64,000 bases of DNA from assembly GCA_963585895.1 (NCBI GenBank), contig OY757904.1:9602599-9666598 (forward strand), written 5' to 3'. A program made the translations under genes and the position numbers. This DNA comes from Sepioteuthis lessoniana. Its lineage: Eukaryota > Mollusca > Cephalopoda > Myopsida > Loliginidae. Below, piece by piece: positions 53,690 through 64,000 of this stretch. The notes below the pieces were generated by a model. It was not told the origin of the DNA, made no database searches, and worked only from the letters and a program-made list of their open reading frames with translations. Position 1 is the first letter of the stretch; each line of letters opens with the position of its first letter.

Positions 53690-56310
53690 TCACTTAAATT
53701 TAAAAGCACAATACAAATAGTAACATTCAACCTTAACTAGAATAGGCCAGCAACCGGAGCATACAACGTCTGCAGTAGAGCATCACATAGACATAGTATG
53801 TGTACAAGAACACAGATACCATCACAGTGAAGTAGAGATAAAATACCACGATACTGCCAATGGGTAGTTGTTTTTCTCGACATCTGCTTGGGAAAACTCT
53901 GTCAACGCAGTCATAAGGGGAGTAGGAATGCTTCTTAGTTCACGCTCCCTAAAATCACTAAACAGCCTCGAGAAAATACAACTAGGAATGATGGTAGCTA
54001 TGTTCAACGTCGACCTCATCACTACGATCATTTACTACAGCCCTACCGATGCTAGCGATGAAACAGAGCTCGACACCTTCTATAATGAGCTATCCTCCCT
54101 TGTTCGTAGCGTCCCTAAACACAACGTTCTCATCATCGGAGGAGATATGAACGCCCAAATGGGTAAAAACACAGACAAATTCAGCTTACACAACTCGTCA
54201 AACAAATGGAGAACACCTAACAGATTTCAAACAAGAAAATAGATCAACATGTCTCAATACTAAATCTCAGAAAAGGAAGGGAAGACTATGGACCTAAACC
54301 TACGCTAATATTGCTGAAGAACAGATAGACTATATCCTCATGAATAAATGGATTAACAGAGCCTTGAATTGCGGAGCGTACTCCTCTTTTGAAGGCATGG
54401 CTTCCGACCACTGAATTGTCACGGTAAAGATACGTCTGAACCTAGGCAGGAATTCGTCGCAAACAAACAAAACTGCACATTATGACTGGTCCATGCTTAA
54501 CAATAGACATATTCATATTTACCAACCCCTCCGCTCGGGCAGGATATGACGCAAGGTCAAGCGAAGTTTAACAGGTTTGAATTCAGAGTTTTTCTTCTCC
54601 TAAACTAATTGCCTCACCAGGGCTGAAAAACACAGTCTGTCCTACTATTTACCCATAGCTGGAGGGAGAATAATTGGATTCATACCTTTCCCAAAGGTAT
54701 TAGTGCTATGCGAAATGCAATCAGTCTCGTCCAGGATTTGAACTCGTGTCCCCGTGTCCATTTTCTACGACGATAACCATTACAATAGACATATTAGCGA
54801 TAAATATACGATAACACTAAGAAACAAATTCGATGAACTTCAGGAGATATCAGAAACACTGACTCCGAATGAAGAATGTGAGAACTTCGTCAATGCCCAC
54901 ATGGAAGTGGCAGCAGAATGCATACCAACTAAACTAAGAGAAAACACAGAGTTCCTTGGAAGACATTAGCAGTTAAGAAAAAACGTGACAATCTCAAAAC
55001 CGCATCCCTATATAATAAAGAGAACCGAACTAATGCCAACGCTCAGAAACTTAAGAAGGCACAAAGTGAACTAACTAATGCCTACCTAAAAGAACAAACA
55101 GAATACATCGAAGACCAAATCAAAAAGACTCAACGCTCGGTTGAAGATAGACAATCTCGAAGAGCGTGGACGGCAGTAGGGAAAGTGAGTGAAAGAGAAA
55201 GCACCGCGAGAGCGAAACTAAAAGCTGCCAGCCAAAAAGAACGAATACATTTCAAGAATCTGCTTGAAAATCTCCTAAAGTTACGGATGAACCTATCACG
55301 AAAATTATTAATAATTAACTAGATATTAAACTAGGACAGTTTTCCCAAGAAGAACTCCATGTAGAACTAACAACTATTAAAAACAGAAAAGCTATCGTTT
55401 TTGATGAAATGCAACCAGAAGTATGGAAAACAAAAATTAAACGACATTCTGCTCCGATTCTGCAACGCTGTATATAACCAGAACACAAAAGAAAAATGGA
55501 CCAAGAGCTGCATCATTTCCAAGACCATTTCCTCGGAATTTCCAAGAACGACTGGGGTATAACCTTTACTTCCATAACAGCTAAGATTTACAATGTTCTG
55601 CTCCTCAACTTCATTGAAACTGAAATTGAGAAAATTATTAGGAAAAACCAAAATGGCTATCGTAGAAATCTATCCATAAAATCATAAATTCTGAAAATCC
55701 ATCGAATTTTAGAAGGTGTTCGTGCAAAAACCTCGAGGCTTCATTCTTATTTGTAAATTTCTCGCAGGCATTTGACTCCATACACAAGGGAAGATAGAGC
55801 AAATATTTCTTGCTCGCGGTCTACCCAGGGAGACTGTCGCAGCCATAATGATGCTCTATAAAACCAAGAAAGTGAAAGTACGCTCACCGGATGAAGACAC
55901 GAACTTATTTGACGTTGTCGCAGGTGTGCTGCAAGGGGACACATACACCATACTTGTTTATAGTCTGTTTAGACTTCGTACTTCAGACATCGATAGATTT
56001 AATGGAAGAAAATAGCTTTAAACCGGAAAAGGCAAAATGCAGACGATACCCCGCACGAACTATTACTGACGCGAACTCTGTTGATGACATAGCGCCTCTG
56101 GTAAATACACCTGCCCAGGCCGAATCCCAGCTACATCGTCTGGAGTGGACAGCAGGCGGCACAGGCCTTCATGTGAACGCAGACAAACGGAGTACATATG
56201 CTTTAATCAAAGCGGCGATATCTCCACACTAAATGAAATACATTGACAAGTTCACCTTCCTCGTAAGAAGCGTCTCATCTACCGAAAATGATATCCATAC
56301 GCAGTATAGT
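53690..56310 (+). pseudogene. LINE-Y copy 5: endonuclease plus RT, plus strand, 3'-truncated
   Basis: The most complete LINE-Y 5' region. AP-endonuclease: EHHIDIVCVQEHRYHHSEVE near 53780, then RGVGMLLSSRSLKSL and NVLIIGGDMNAQMGKN in an open frame 53868-54242. A FEGMASDH-like end follows near 54390, after MNKWINRALNCGAY. The linker resumes after a SINE-A (54514-54781). The RT has EELHVELTTIKNRKAIVFDE near 55350, KNDWGITFTSITAKIYNVLL near 55540, NQNGYRRNLSIKS near 55650, FDSIHKGK near 55775, LPRETVAAIMMLYKTKKV near 55825, and the catalytic box altered to NSVDD near 56075. VNADK lies near 56180, and the copy stops near 56310 without the C-terminal region or (GAT)n tail. Many stops and frameshifts. 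Confidence 0.87.
54500..54795 (-). mobile_element. SINE-A inside LINE-Y, minus strand, 14-bp target duplication
   Basis: ACAATAGACATATT at 54500-54513 and 54782-54795 bounds the element exactly, and removing it restores LINE-Y continuity. On the minus strand it starts AATGGTTATCGTCG (about 15 bp of the tRNA head missing). It has B box GAGTTCAAATCC, the central domain CACTAATACCTTTGGGAAAGG, and the GCCCGAGCGGAGGGGTTGGT tail followed by AAATATG. Confidence 0.93.
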
Positions 56311-56864
56311 GAATAAAACGAAAAAAAAGTTTTTAATTATTATAAGTAAGTAATGAAGAACACGTGATCAAGAGATAAATTTATTCACAAAATTTCACTT
56401 TACATTTTCATTTAGCTAACAATTTAGCTAACAATTCACTGCGTTTATACAGCAGATTTCGATTGTCCTTACAGATCAAGGTATGTATTTTTTCTTAAGG
56501 CAGAAATTATATCTGTTTCTATTACCTATATACACACATAGATTAAATGCTGTATTGTTGCTAATTTGCTTGAAACGTGCCTTCCTTATTTTTCTCATAC
56601 AGAAACACTTGGATAATATAAAGCTATATTCTAATGGTTAATCTTATTGATATACCGTCCTTTTATCCAGCTATTTTAAGTTGACACAAAATATATTTTT
56701 CGTCCACAATCGAGGTATTATAAATTACCTTATCACTAAGACAATTATTATTTGTTATATTTTTCTAGCTCAGTTTTGTCGGGTTAGATCATCCACTTGA
56801 GAAAATGTGCTATTGTAAATATAGGTATATTAATGCATATGAAAATATGTGCATACATATGCAC

Positions 56865-56865
<1 letters not shown>
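56311..56865. other. Unassigned AT-rich DNA
   Basis: Nothing recognised. Confidence 0.45.
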
Positions 56866-56867
<2 letters not shown>

Positions 56868-56924
<57 letters not shown>

Positions 56925-57253
56925 TGTGTGTATAATATATGTATATATAAGTGTGTGTGTGTGTGTGTTTAAGTTGTAGGTTTTATTTTCCATGCACCAA
57001 GCCACATTTCTTTAACTTCTCCATGCTTTATTTGTCTTTCTACCTGAGGCCCACTTCAGTGTCTATACTCTATCAGCTACTTACTTTGCCCCTCCTTTCG
57101 TTTCCGCTTCTGTTCTAGCAAATAGCCACACCTATTTGATAATTAAGCTTGTCTACAAAATTATCCTAGCTCTGTATGATGGTTGTAGCAATGTTTTCTT
57201 TTGCCACGTGAAACTTTTAGTAATAGATTCAGTTCTGAGAAAAAATCATTTTG

Positions 57254-57285
<32 letters not shown>
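56868..57285 (+). repeat. (AT)n(GT)n microsatellites
   Basis: Compound tracts at about 56868-56930 and 56951-56968, and (AT)n at about 57257-57285. Frames across them are repeat translations. Confidence 0.92.
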
Positions 57286-57728
57286 ATGCTCTATCAATAC
57301 TATATACTAGTTACAACAAGAGAAGTAATCACGGATATACTTTTTAAAATTTACCTGGGATAATTTTTTAAAGAAAGAAACTAATTTATATATTTACATA
57401 CCTCTTCTTAACCGTAGTAGTTTTCTAACTGATATGTTTATTTTTGTTTTTATGTTAACACGACGTTCGTTTCCTTGAGGTATTCATAACTTGACTAGAG
57501 AAACAAAAATAAAAAAAAACCTTATGTCCTTATTACTGAGTTGGGCTGACTAGCTATAAGTGAATGCTAGATGGTTCTTATTCAAACCAAGAAGAAAATC
57601 ACTTAGAACCATGGAACCATGCAAATCCTGCAATTGCTCCAGTTTTTCAAGTGTTTTTAATCATAAAAAAATAAAATATTTTCAAATTTTTTGTCATTCC
57701 TCATTTAGAGAAGGTAATTTTAGCGCCA
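57286..57728. other. Unassigned DNA
   Basis: Nothing recognised. Confidence 0.45.
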
Positions 57729-57798
57729 TCTATCTATCTATCTATCTATCTATTTCAGTCTGTTCTATCTATCTATCTATCTATCTATCTCAGTATGT

Positions 57799-57829
<31 letters not shown>

Positions 57830-57864
57830 CAGTATGTTCTATCTATCTATCTATCTATCTATCT
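57729..57864 (+). repeat. Interrupted (ATCT)n array with higher-order unit
   Basis: Four (ATCT)n blocks separated by three near-identical spacers (CAGTCTGTTCT, then CAGTATGTTCT twice), giving a higher-order repeat of about 40-48 bp. Confidence 0.93.
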
Positions 57865-57865
57865 T

Positions 57866-58140
57866 CGAAGTGTATTAAAAAGTATCGAGAGTGAAGCGGT
57901 ATTCAAAAAGACATTAATGAACAAAGAAAGGGGCGTTTATTTTCATCAAAAGATTTCGTTTTTCATTCAACGCAGATGTTCGTGCGATTTTTCCATTGTT
58001 TGAAGCGCCTTTGATACTGCGTAAAGTAGCGCCTTCATATTCATTTTAATGTCTTCCACATACATCCTACAACTGCGATGAATTTTACAGTTTAGGAAAC
58101 AAGAAAAAATTTCACGAAACTTGATCTGGTAAGTCTAAAG
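57866..58140 (-). pseudogene. Mariner-like transposase C-terminal relic, minus strand
   Basis: On the minus strand: FFLFPKL near 58110, a VEDIKMNMKALL segment, and near the left a SLFINVFLNTASLSIL-type 3' end typical of mariner-family copies. Stops are frequent and the CIxxxxxYFE end is lost. Shares TTTACAGTTTAGGAAACAAG with the relic at 43850-44110. It abuts the (ATCT)n array. Confidence 0.6.
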
Positions 58141-58800
58141 ATGGCTGCGCATACACAAGTCTGTGTTTCACCTAATAACATTGAGTTGAAAAATTATCGT
58201 GACTGTCTTCCTGAATCTATTTTTCAAATTGGCACTAAATTGTTTAGACGATTCCTAGACATTTCAACAGCAGTGTAAGCGTCTAGTTAACAATACTCAA
58301 AGTCATGCGCGAATCGTCATTCAAATTTTAAATTCAAAAATAAAAATTAAATAATACTACTTAACAGCATCCCCGATGCTAAATATTTGAGCGAAATAAA
58401 CTGAAAAATCTGTAAAAGTCAGATATCAAATTTCAATAGACTTTTGTCACATAATTCTTTTGCCCGCGTTTTAAAATTTTTTGTTTAAAAGGAATAAAAG
58501 TTTATTTTTATTTATCGTTGAAGAAAAATGAATTCATAAAAGCAAGCGTTATATCAAGTATTGAAAATTTATTATAATAAATATATAAAAACCTTACAAA
58601 AACTGAAAAAATAAATTCGTACCAGCTCCGATAGAAAAAATTTTAAAAATCATATTAAAAATTTACTAACGAATTTTTTTTTTCAATTTCTACCTAAAAG
58701 ATAAAAAAAACCCATCTCCAGTAGGCAAATTTGAAAATAAGTTGACAGATTTTTGTGAAAGCTTAGAAGATGTAAATTTGCCAAAAGCATTCATAAGGAT
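58141..58800. other. Unassigned AT-rich DNA
   Basis: Nothing recognised. Confidence 0.45.
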
Positions 58801-58832
<32 letters not shown>

Positions 58833-58916
58833 AAAGAAAGAGGCGGGCATCGAGAGAAAGACAAACTGAGACACAAGAGAGAAAAAAGAATTTTACATAC
58901 AGAGAGAGATAGAGAT

Positions 58917-58960
<44 letters not shown>
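58801..58960 (+). repeat. (AC)n and (GATA)n/(GA)n microsatellites
   Basis: (AC)n at about 58801-58828 and (GATA)n-(GA)n at about 58902-58960. Confidence 0.93.
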
Positions 58961-58963
<3 letters not shown>

Positions 58964-59689
58964 ACAAACATGAACCAGAAAATACGGTCATACTCTTTAG
59001 CCTTAATATACGAAAAGACCACATTTCACAGGATATATATTAATCATTGAAATGACGCGCTAATCAAAATGCAAGTAGATGGCAAGATAGAACCAAAACA
59101 TAAGAAAGATAACTGACTTTTATGTCAGTGAAGATACCTTGACTTATTGCTGTTATCAACACAACAAATTGTCCCCCGTTGATACACTAATTAAGACCTG
59201 AATCACAGAGCAACTTTGTGCAATCAAGTAGCGTTAGAAGTCACATCAAATATCTTTGATAAATTTATAAAAGATGATATCCATTGCCTTACATTCGTGA
59301 ATACATTCATTTTTTTTACGTTTTTGCGAGTTTTCCTTTGAGTGCTTTTGCTCATCAAAAAGTAATTTGAAGATACTGTTAGTTGTCATTCACCGGCAGG
59401 TTCTTATCCAATTGAGTTTTTTCACTTATTCTTGACAAGTAATCTCTATGTTAACCACATAAAACGACTGATGAAATATTTCAACGAGAATGTTCTTTGT
59501 TTTATATTTTATTCCTCAGTTAGTGAATTAGATACTGATAATGTATAGATGTTGATGAAAGCAGTTAATTCACAAATGATCTTAGAGCAGTTGGATAGAT
59601 ATCTTGTTAATTTGGCCATATATAGAATGTTCCATATCAAGTATTTCGTAAGTGTCTCAGTAACTATGAAGGAGTTGTGCGCAGACAGT
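58961..59689. other. Unassigned DNA
   Basis: The overlapping frames at 59509-59851 have no recognised domain. Confidence 0.45.
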
Positions 59690-59915
59690 ATGCCGATTAA
59701 AGCTGTATTTACCAAGACAAAAATAAACAATAAATTAAAGGTTAATTTACTTCAAAATAGTCAATTTCCCATTCAACACATTTATTTCAGAGAGTTTTCT
59801 AGTTGTCAAGTATTGATATTAAACAAAACTTCACCACTGCATGTCTTTTAATGTCTTCCACATCCTCAAATCTTATCATTGAGACAGTTGAGAAAAAAAA
59901 GTTGGGAAAAAAAGA
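59690..59915 (-). pseudogene. Mariner-like transposase C-terminal relic, minus strand
   Basis: On the minus strand, RFEDVEDIKRHAVVKF is followed after a frameshift by NKCVEWEIDYFEVN, closely resembling the CVEWxGDYFEGD end of mariner transposases. The rest of the element is absent or unrecognisable. Confidence 0.68.
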
Positions 59916-61030
59916 CAAAGTCGTACGGAAATTGGTTTCGATTATATCTGATTGATATCAACGGCATCCCAATCCTTCTAAGATTAATTTATACCTAGAG
60001 TTCAGAGAATCGGATTCATATTGATATTCTTTGTGTAGATGTTTCTTAAGTATTTTTTCATATGGTTCAATCGAATACAAATAAGATAAAATTTAAAACT
60101 TCTGTCTCGATATTCTTTTTTTCCACCTCGTGTGTATCAACTTCAGGTGGATCTCGGGATTTGTTTCTTACTACTAAATACTATCCTGTTTATTGTCTTC
60201 ATTACTCACAGATCCATAAATGTTATATATATTTTCGATAGTATGCGTAGCACTTCCCTTTTACGTCCATGAATTGAATACAAGGTCATTATAAATAAGC
60301 GAAGACATGTAAATCCTTGAAGGAAAAACATCAATAATTCTTTTACAGAATTCTTCAACTGAATACTTTAAGCAAAATATTAAGTGATAAGACAGTTTGA
60401 CCGGGAGGTTAAACGGTCATATTGCTTGATATTTCCTTTCAGTGGATATAGCTGAATCCCTTCGTCAGACACTAAAGAATAGGGATCAGATATCAATGTT
60501 AGCTATACATGAATCTTCTCAGCTATGTATGAGAGTCATAGACGTGTAGTCAATGCAAGTCACGAAACTTAATGTGGCCTTAGTACCGAGACTATCACAT
60601 GAATTTCCGACTAGTTGATTTATCAACTTCCTCTATGCCCACGTTGTGTTTGGAAGATCAACAGAATGGGGATGACACAATCTATCCGGAAATTCTGACG
60701 ATCGAGGTGGTCAGTTGGAACAAGTTGTCCGGGTGTTAACAACTTAAAGACGAGAAAAACTCTCCGTTAACAATTAACAACTATTTACTGAAACACAATG
60801 ATACAACAATAATACATATATGGAAACTGTTTTGCTTTTTTGTATTTGAGTGACTGGTGCAGTCTTTCTATGCAACTCAATTTTTCGTAGTGTGAGTTTT
60901 TTTTTTACTGGGAAGGCTTTAGTGCTTGCTGATATTTCTTTATTCTCTTTTCTTCGGTAAGGTCAACGGATTTTCTCTCTTTAACCCTAAAAACATGTAC
61001 TTTATAAAGGATTTCCGTGGGAATAAACAT
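59916..61030. other. Unassigned DNA
   Basis: Nothing recognised. Confidence 0.45.
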
Positions 61031-61035
61031 TCCCG

Positions 61036-61168
61036 ATTGGCTAACCAATAACAGATTATTTCGTATTCTTCTACTACTTTTTGATTTGTCAGCCAATCAA
61101 ATGCGCTGATCTACGTCTGTGGGAAGAGTATCCTTTTAATTGGTCATCCAATCAAGCCATAATATAAG
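61036..61168 (+). promoter_or_regulatory. CCAAT-box cluster with TATA-like site
   Basis: Five CCAAT boxes occur in 117 bp: ATTGG at 61036 and 61139, CCAAT at 61044, 61093 and 61148. They form two inverted pairs about 100 bp apart with a single box between them. AATATAAGG (TATAAG at 61163) follows 10 bp after the last box. This order (CCAAT boxes, then TATA) is that of an RNA polymerase II promoter; CCAAT is the NF-Y site. It could also be a U3 of an unrecognised LTR. No known gene follows. Confidence 0.4.
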
Positions 61169-61182
61169 GGCTTGGTTAATTA

Positions 61183-61401
61183 ATGTTCCTATCCAACACC
61201 ATGTGGGTGGATTATCTCTTTCCAAATAATCCAAAACAAAAATCAATGTTCATATTAATCAACCCAAAGCCTGCATTTGACCTTTTAACACCGACAAGTG
61301 GGCAAGAGTTTGTTCAGGATGTTATGATTTTAAATGGGTCAATGAGCCAACAAGCCCCTACGTCTTTGAGAGCCTGCTTAGTTTTGGTTTTGACAATTTA
61401 A
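61183..61401 (+). other. Unrecognised 72-codon open frame after the promoter-like cluster
   Basis: The ATG is at 61183, only about 15 bp after the TATA-like site, so a transcript starting the usual ~30 bp downstream would miss it. The predicted protein has no recognised motif. Listed because of its position; it may well be a chance frame. Confidence 0.2.
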
Positions 61402-61702
61402 AAGTAAGGTTAATATAAGACTCTCATTGAAATTTTGAATTAAATTTTGAATTTCTTTCAAAGCAAATAAGTTTGTTTTATTTTTTTATAAATGAAAAAT
61501 TACATTTTTCTAATAAAAAGACGCAAAATGTTCTCCATAAGTTTTTCGCATCAATCAATACCTCATGTTGACGTAATATCAATCATAAGCCCCAGTTTTT
61601 GAGGAATTGAGATTCAGATAGAAACTATTCGTGTACATTATTTGTTTAGTTCGTGTAAGTTTGATGCAAAACAGTTTTTTTACAACGGTTACAGAAGCAA
61701 GA

Positions 61703-63381
61703 AAAATGTATGAATGTACTAGGTCACTAAAAATGTCTAAATATACTAGGCCGATGAAAATGTATGTATGTACTAGACCAATAAAAATGTATGAATGTAC
61801 TAGGCCAATAAAAATGTATGAATGTACTAGGCCAATAAAAATATATAAATCTACTAGGCCAATAAAAATGTCTAAATGTACAAGGCCACTAAAAATGTAT
61901 AAATGTACTAGGCCAATAAAAATGTATAAATGTACTAGACCACTAAAAATGTATGAATCTACTAGGCCAATAAAAATGTATAAATCTACTAGGCCAATAA
62001 AAATGTAAGAATCTACTAGGCCAATAAAAATGTCTAAATGTACTAGGCCAATAAAAATGTATAAATGTACTAGGCCAATAAAAATGTATGAATCTACTAG
62101 GCCAATAAAAATGTCTCAATGTACAAGGCCAATAAAATGTATGAATGTACTAGGTCACTAAAAATGTATAAATGTACTAGGCCAATAAAAATGTATGAAT
62201 CTACTAGGCCAATAAAAATGTATAAATGTACTAGGCCAATAAAAATGTATAAATGTACTAGTCCAAAAAAAAATGTATGAATCTACTAGGCCAATAAAAA
62301 TATCTAAATGTACTAGACTACTAAAAATGTCTAAATGTACTAGGCCAATAAAAATGTATGAATGTACTAGGCCAATAAAAATGTATGAATCTATTAGGCC
62401 AATAAAAATGTAAGAATCTACAAGGCCAATAAAAAATGTCTAAATGTACTAGACCACTAAAAATGTCTAAATGTACTAGGCCAATAAAAATGTATAAATG
62501 TACTAGGCCAATAAAAATGTAAGAATCTACTAGGCCAATAAAAATGTCTAAATGTACTAGGCCAATAAAAATGTATAAATGTACTAGGCCAATAAAAATG
62601 TATGAATGTACTAGGCCAATAAAAATGTATGAATCTACTAGACCAATAAAAATGTATAAATGTACTAGGCCAATAAAAATGTATGAATATACTAGGCCAA
62701 TAAAAATGTATGAATCTACTAGACCAATAAAAATGTATAAATGTACTAGGCCAATAAAATGTCTAAATGTACTAGGCCAATAAAAATTTCTAAATGTACT
62801 AGACCACTAAAAATGTCTAAATGTACTAGGCCAATAAAAATGTATAAATGTACTAGGCCAATAAAAATGTATGAATCTACTAGGCCAATAAAAATGTATA
62901 AATGTACTAGGCCAATAAAAATGTATAAATGTACTAGTCCAAAAAAATGTATGAATCTACTAGGCCAATGAAAATATCTAAATGTACTAGACCACTAAAA
63001 ATGTATAAATGTACTAGGCCAATAAAAATGTATAAATGTACTAGGCCAATAAAAATGTATGAATGTACTAGGCCAATAAAAATGTATGAATCTATTAGGC
63101 CAATAAAAATGTATGAATCTACAAGGCCAATAAAAAATGTCTAAATGTACTAGACCACTAAAAATGTATAAATGTACTAGGCCAATAAAAATGTCTAAAT
63201 GTACTAGACCACTAAAAATGTATAAATTTACTAGGCCAATAAAAATGTCTAAATGTACTAGGCCAATAAAAATGTATGAATGTACAAGACCAATAAAAAT
63301 GTAAGTATGTACTAGGCCAATAAAAATGTATGAATGTACTAGGCCAATAAAAATGTATGAATGTACTAGGCCAATAAAAAT
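61703..63381 (+). repeat. 27-bp minisatellite, about 62 units
   Basis: The unit reads AATGTACTAGGCCAATAAAA plus ATGTATG with variants AATCTA, TGTCTAA, TGTATAA and CCACTAAAA. Since 27 is divisible by three, the array stays open for long stretches: the plus strand gives a nine-residue KMYECTRPI repeat, the minus strand a FIGLVHSYI repeat. Single-base indels break both. Two blocks about 676-701 bp apart share the same sequence of unit variants (unit AGTCCAAAAAA at 62260 and 62936; CTATTAGGCC at 62391 and 63092), showing duplication of about 25-26 units at once. Each standard unit contains CCAAT and AATAAA. Confidence 0.96.
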
Positions 63382-63719
63382 ATTGAAGAAAACATGAAAA
63401 ATTATTCCATTTCTATGGGTTTTTTTTTCAATCATTAGAACTCTAGAAATTCATAAATCTAACTTCCTTTGGCCAAAATTTATTTCTTTTTGTCAATTTC
63501 TATATTGTTTTTAATACATATTGGCTTTTTATATTCTTTATTTTCATTTCATTTTTCTGTCAAAGATTTTTACGATCTGAATGAAAGATTTTTATAAGAG
63601 ATGCTTCGATCAGTCATTTTTATGCTGTTGTAATGCAATAAAGATTTAAAGTAAAATATATCCGAAGATTTTGTGAGTAAAGAGTCACATCTTTGCTGTC
63701 ATTGCCCACACAACTAATC
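63382..63719. other. Unassigned AT-rich DNA
   Basis: Nothing recognised. Confidence 0.45.
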
Positions 63720-63734
63720 ATATCTGAAGTCGTA

Positions 63735-64000
63735 GTATCATTTAAGGTTCCATCTATGGGTGAAATAGATGTTTGAATATACTAGTATTACATGAGAATA
63801 CTTGAAACCATAAAACTGTTTGCCCAGTCAGCTGGGGCTGTAGAATACCCCCCCACGAGTGTCTTGACACTAAACAATCTGATGGTGAGGTTCCAGTAAT
63901 GCTTGAGCTTTGGGGAATGCGGAGTACCCCTTCATTGCCATCGCTCCCAGGTCCACTCTGGCCCGGTGTGGTAGCACCTGATAAGGGTTCAGTTTATGGG
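63735..64000 (+). mobile_element. Composite repeat (CR): end of one core and start of another, cut by the window
   Basis: GGTTCCATCTATGGGTGAAATAG at 63748 is the end of a core, followed by one array-like unit (GAATACTTGAAACCATAAAACTG). A new core starts near 63822 with GCCCAGTCAGCTGGGGCTG and runs to 64000 (ACAATCTGATGGTGAGGTTCC, CATTGCCATCGCTCCCAGG, GTGGTAGCACCTGATAAGGG). This second core is one of the least diverged and shows the 5' end clearly. Confidence 0.75.

Noticed and set aside
57560-58003. 147-codon plus-strand frame with LSIY repeats
   Set aside because: Mostly a translation of the (ATCT)n array followed by antisense mariner relic.
61631-63435. Repeat proteins of 65-146 codons on both strands
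   Set aside because: Direct translation of the 27-bp minisatellite; openness follows from the period being a multiple of three. No start context or flanking coding sequence.

Overview
This window looks like intergenic, repeat-saturated DNA of an animal, not prokaryotic DNA. It is AT-rich and full of long (AT)n, (AC)n, (GA)n and (ATCT)n microsatellites. It also carries tRNA-derived SINEs, decayed non-LTR retrotransposons with AP-endonuclease and reverse-transcriptase (RT) remnants, two Penelope-like elements (PLEs), mariner relics and LTR-like sequences. I recognise no host protein-coding exon, no rRNA and no convincing functional tRNA gene. The repeat mix fits a lophotrochozoan invertebrate such as a mollusc, but I see no species-diagnostic sequence, so that placement is a weak inference.

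Layout. 0-10 kb: mostly unassigned AT-rich DNA, one LTR-like block (3.9-4.55 kb), one internally deleted mariner with recognisable terminal inverted repeats (4942-5835), and SINEs of two families. 10-18 kb: a short SINE-like unit in two copies, one inside another repeat between ~30-bp direct repeats; a 37-bp minisatellite; a minus-strand LTR-like block; SINE-B and SINE-D copies. 18.2-21.1 kb: a PLE whose RT and GIY-YIG remnants are flanked by an inverted copy of its own 3' end. 21.6-24.5 kb: an LTR-like block, a composite repeat carrying a nested SINE, and a LINE fragment. 27-33.2 kb: SINEs with clear target-site duplications (TSDs), a second PLE (minus strand) and a solo LTR with TSD. 35.4-42.2 kb: composite repeats and two LINE families on the minus strand. 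43-46 kb: mariner relic, LINE fragment and SINEs. 48-56.3 kb: SINEs, composite repeats, and two LINE-Y copies, one interrupted by a SINE with a 14-bp TSD. 57-64 kb: mariner 3' relics, a CCAAT/TATA promoter-like cluster, a ~1.7-kb array of a 27-bp unit, and another composite-repeat core running off the window end.

How the parts relate. The SINEs share modules. SINE-A and SINE-C have different heads and tails but the same central domain. SINE-C shares its 3' tail with a larger composite repeat (conserved core of about 230 bp, AT-rich degenerate tandem array, tail), which I do not recognise as a described family. That composite repeat, the shared SINE domain and the structure of the 18-21 kb Penelope element are the most interesting items. 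All element-encoded proteins are broken by stops or frameshifts. Family labels used here (SINE-A to D, LINE X/Y, CR = composite repeat, unit R) are local names.
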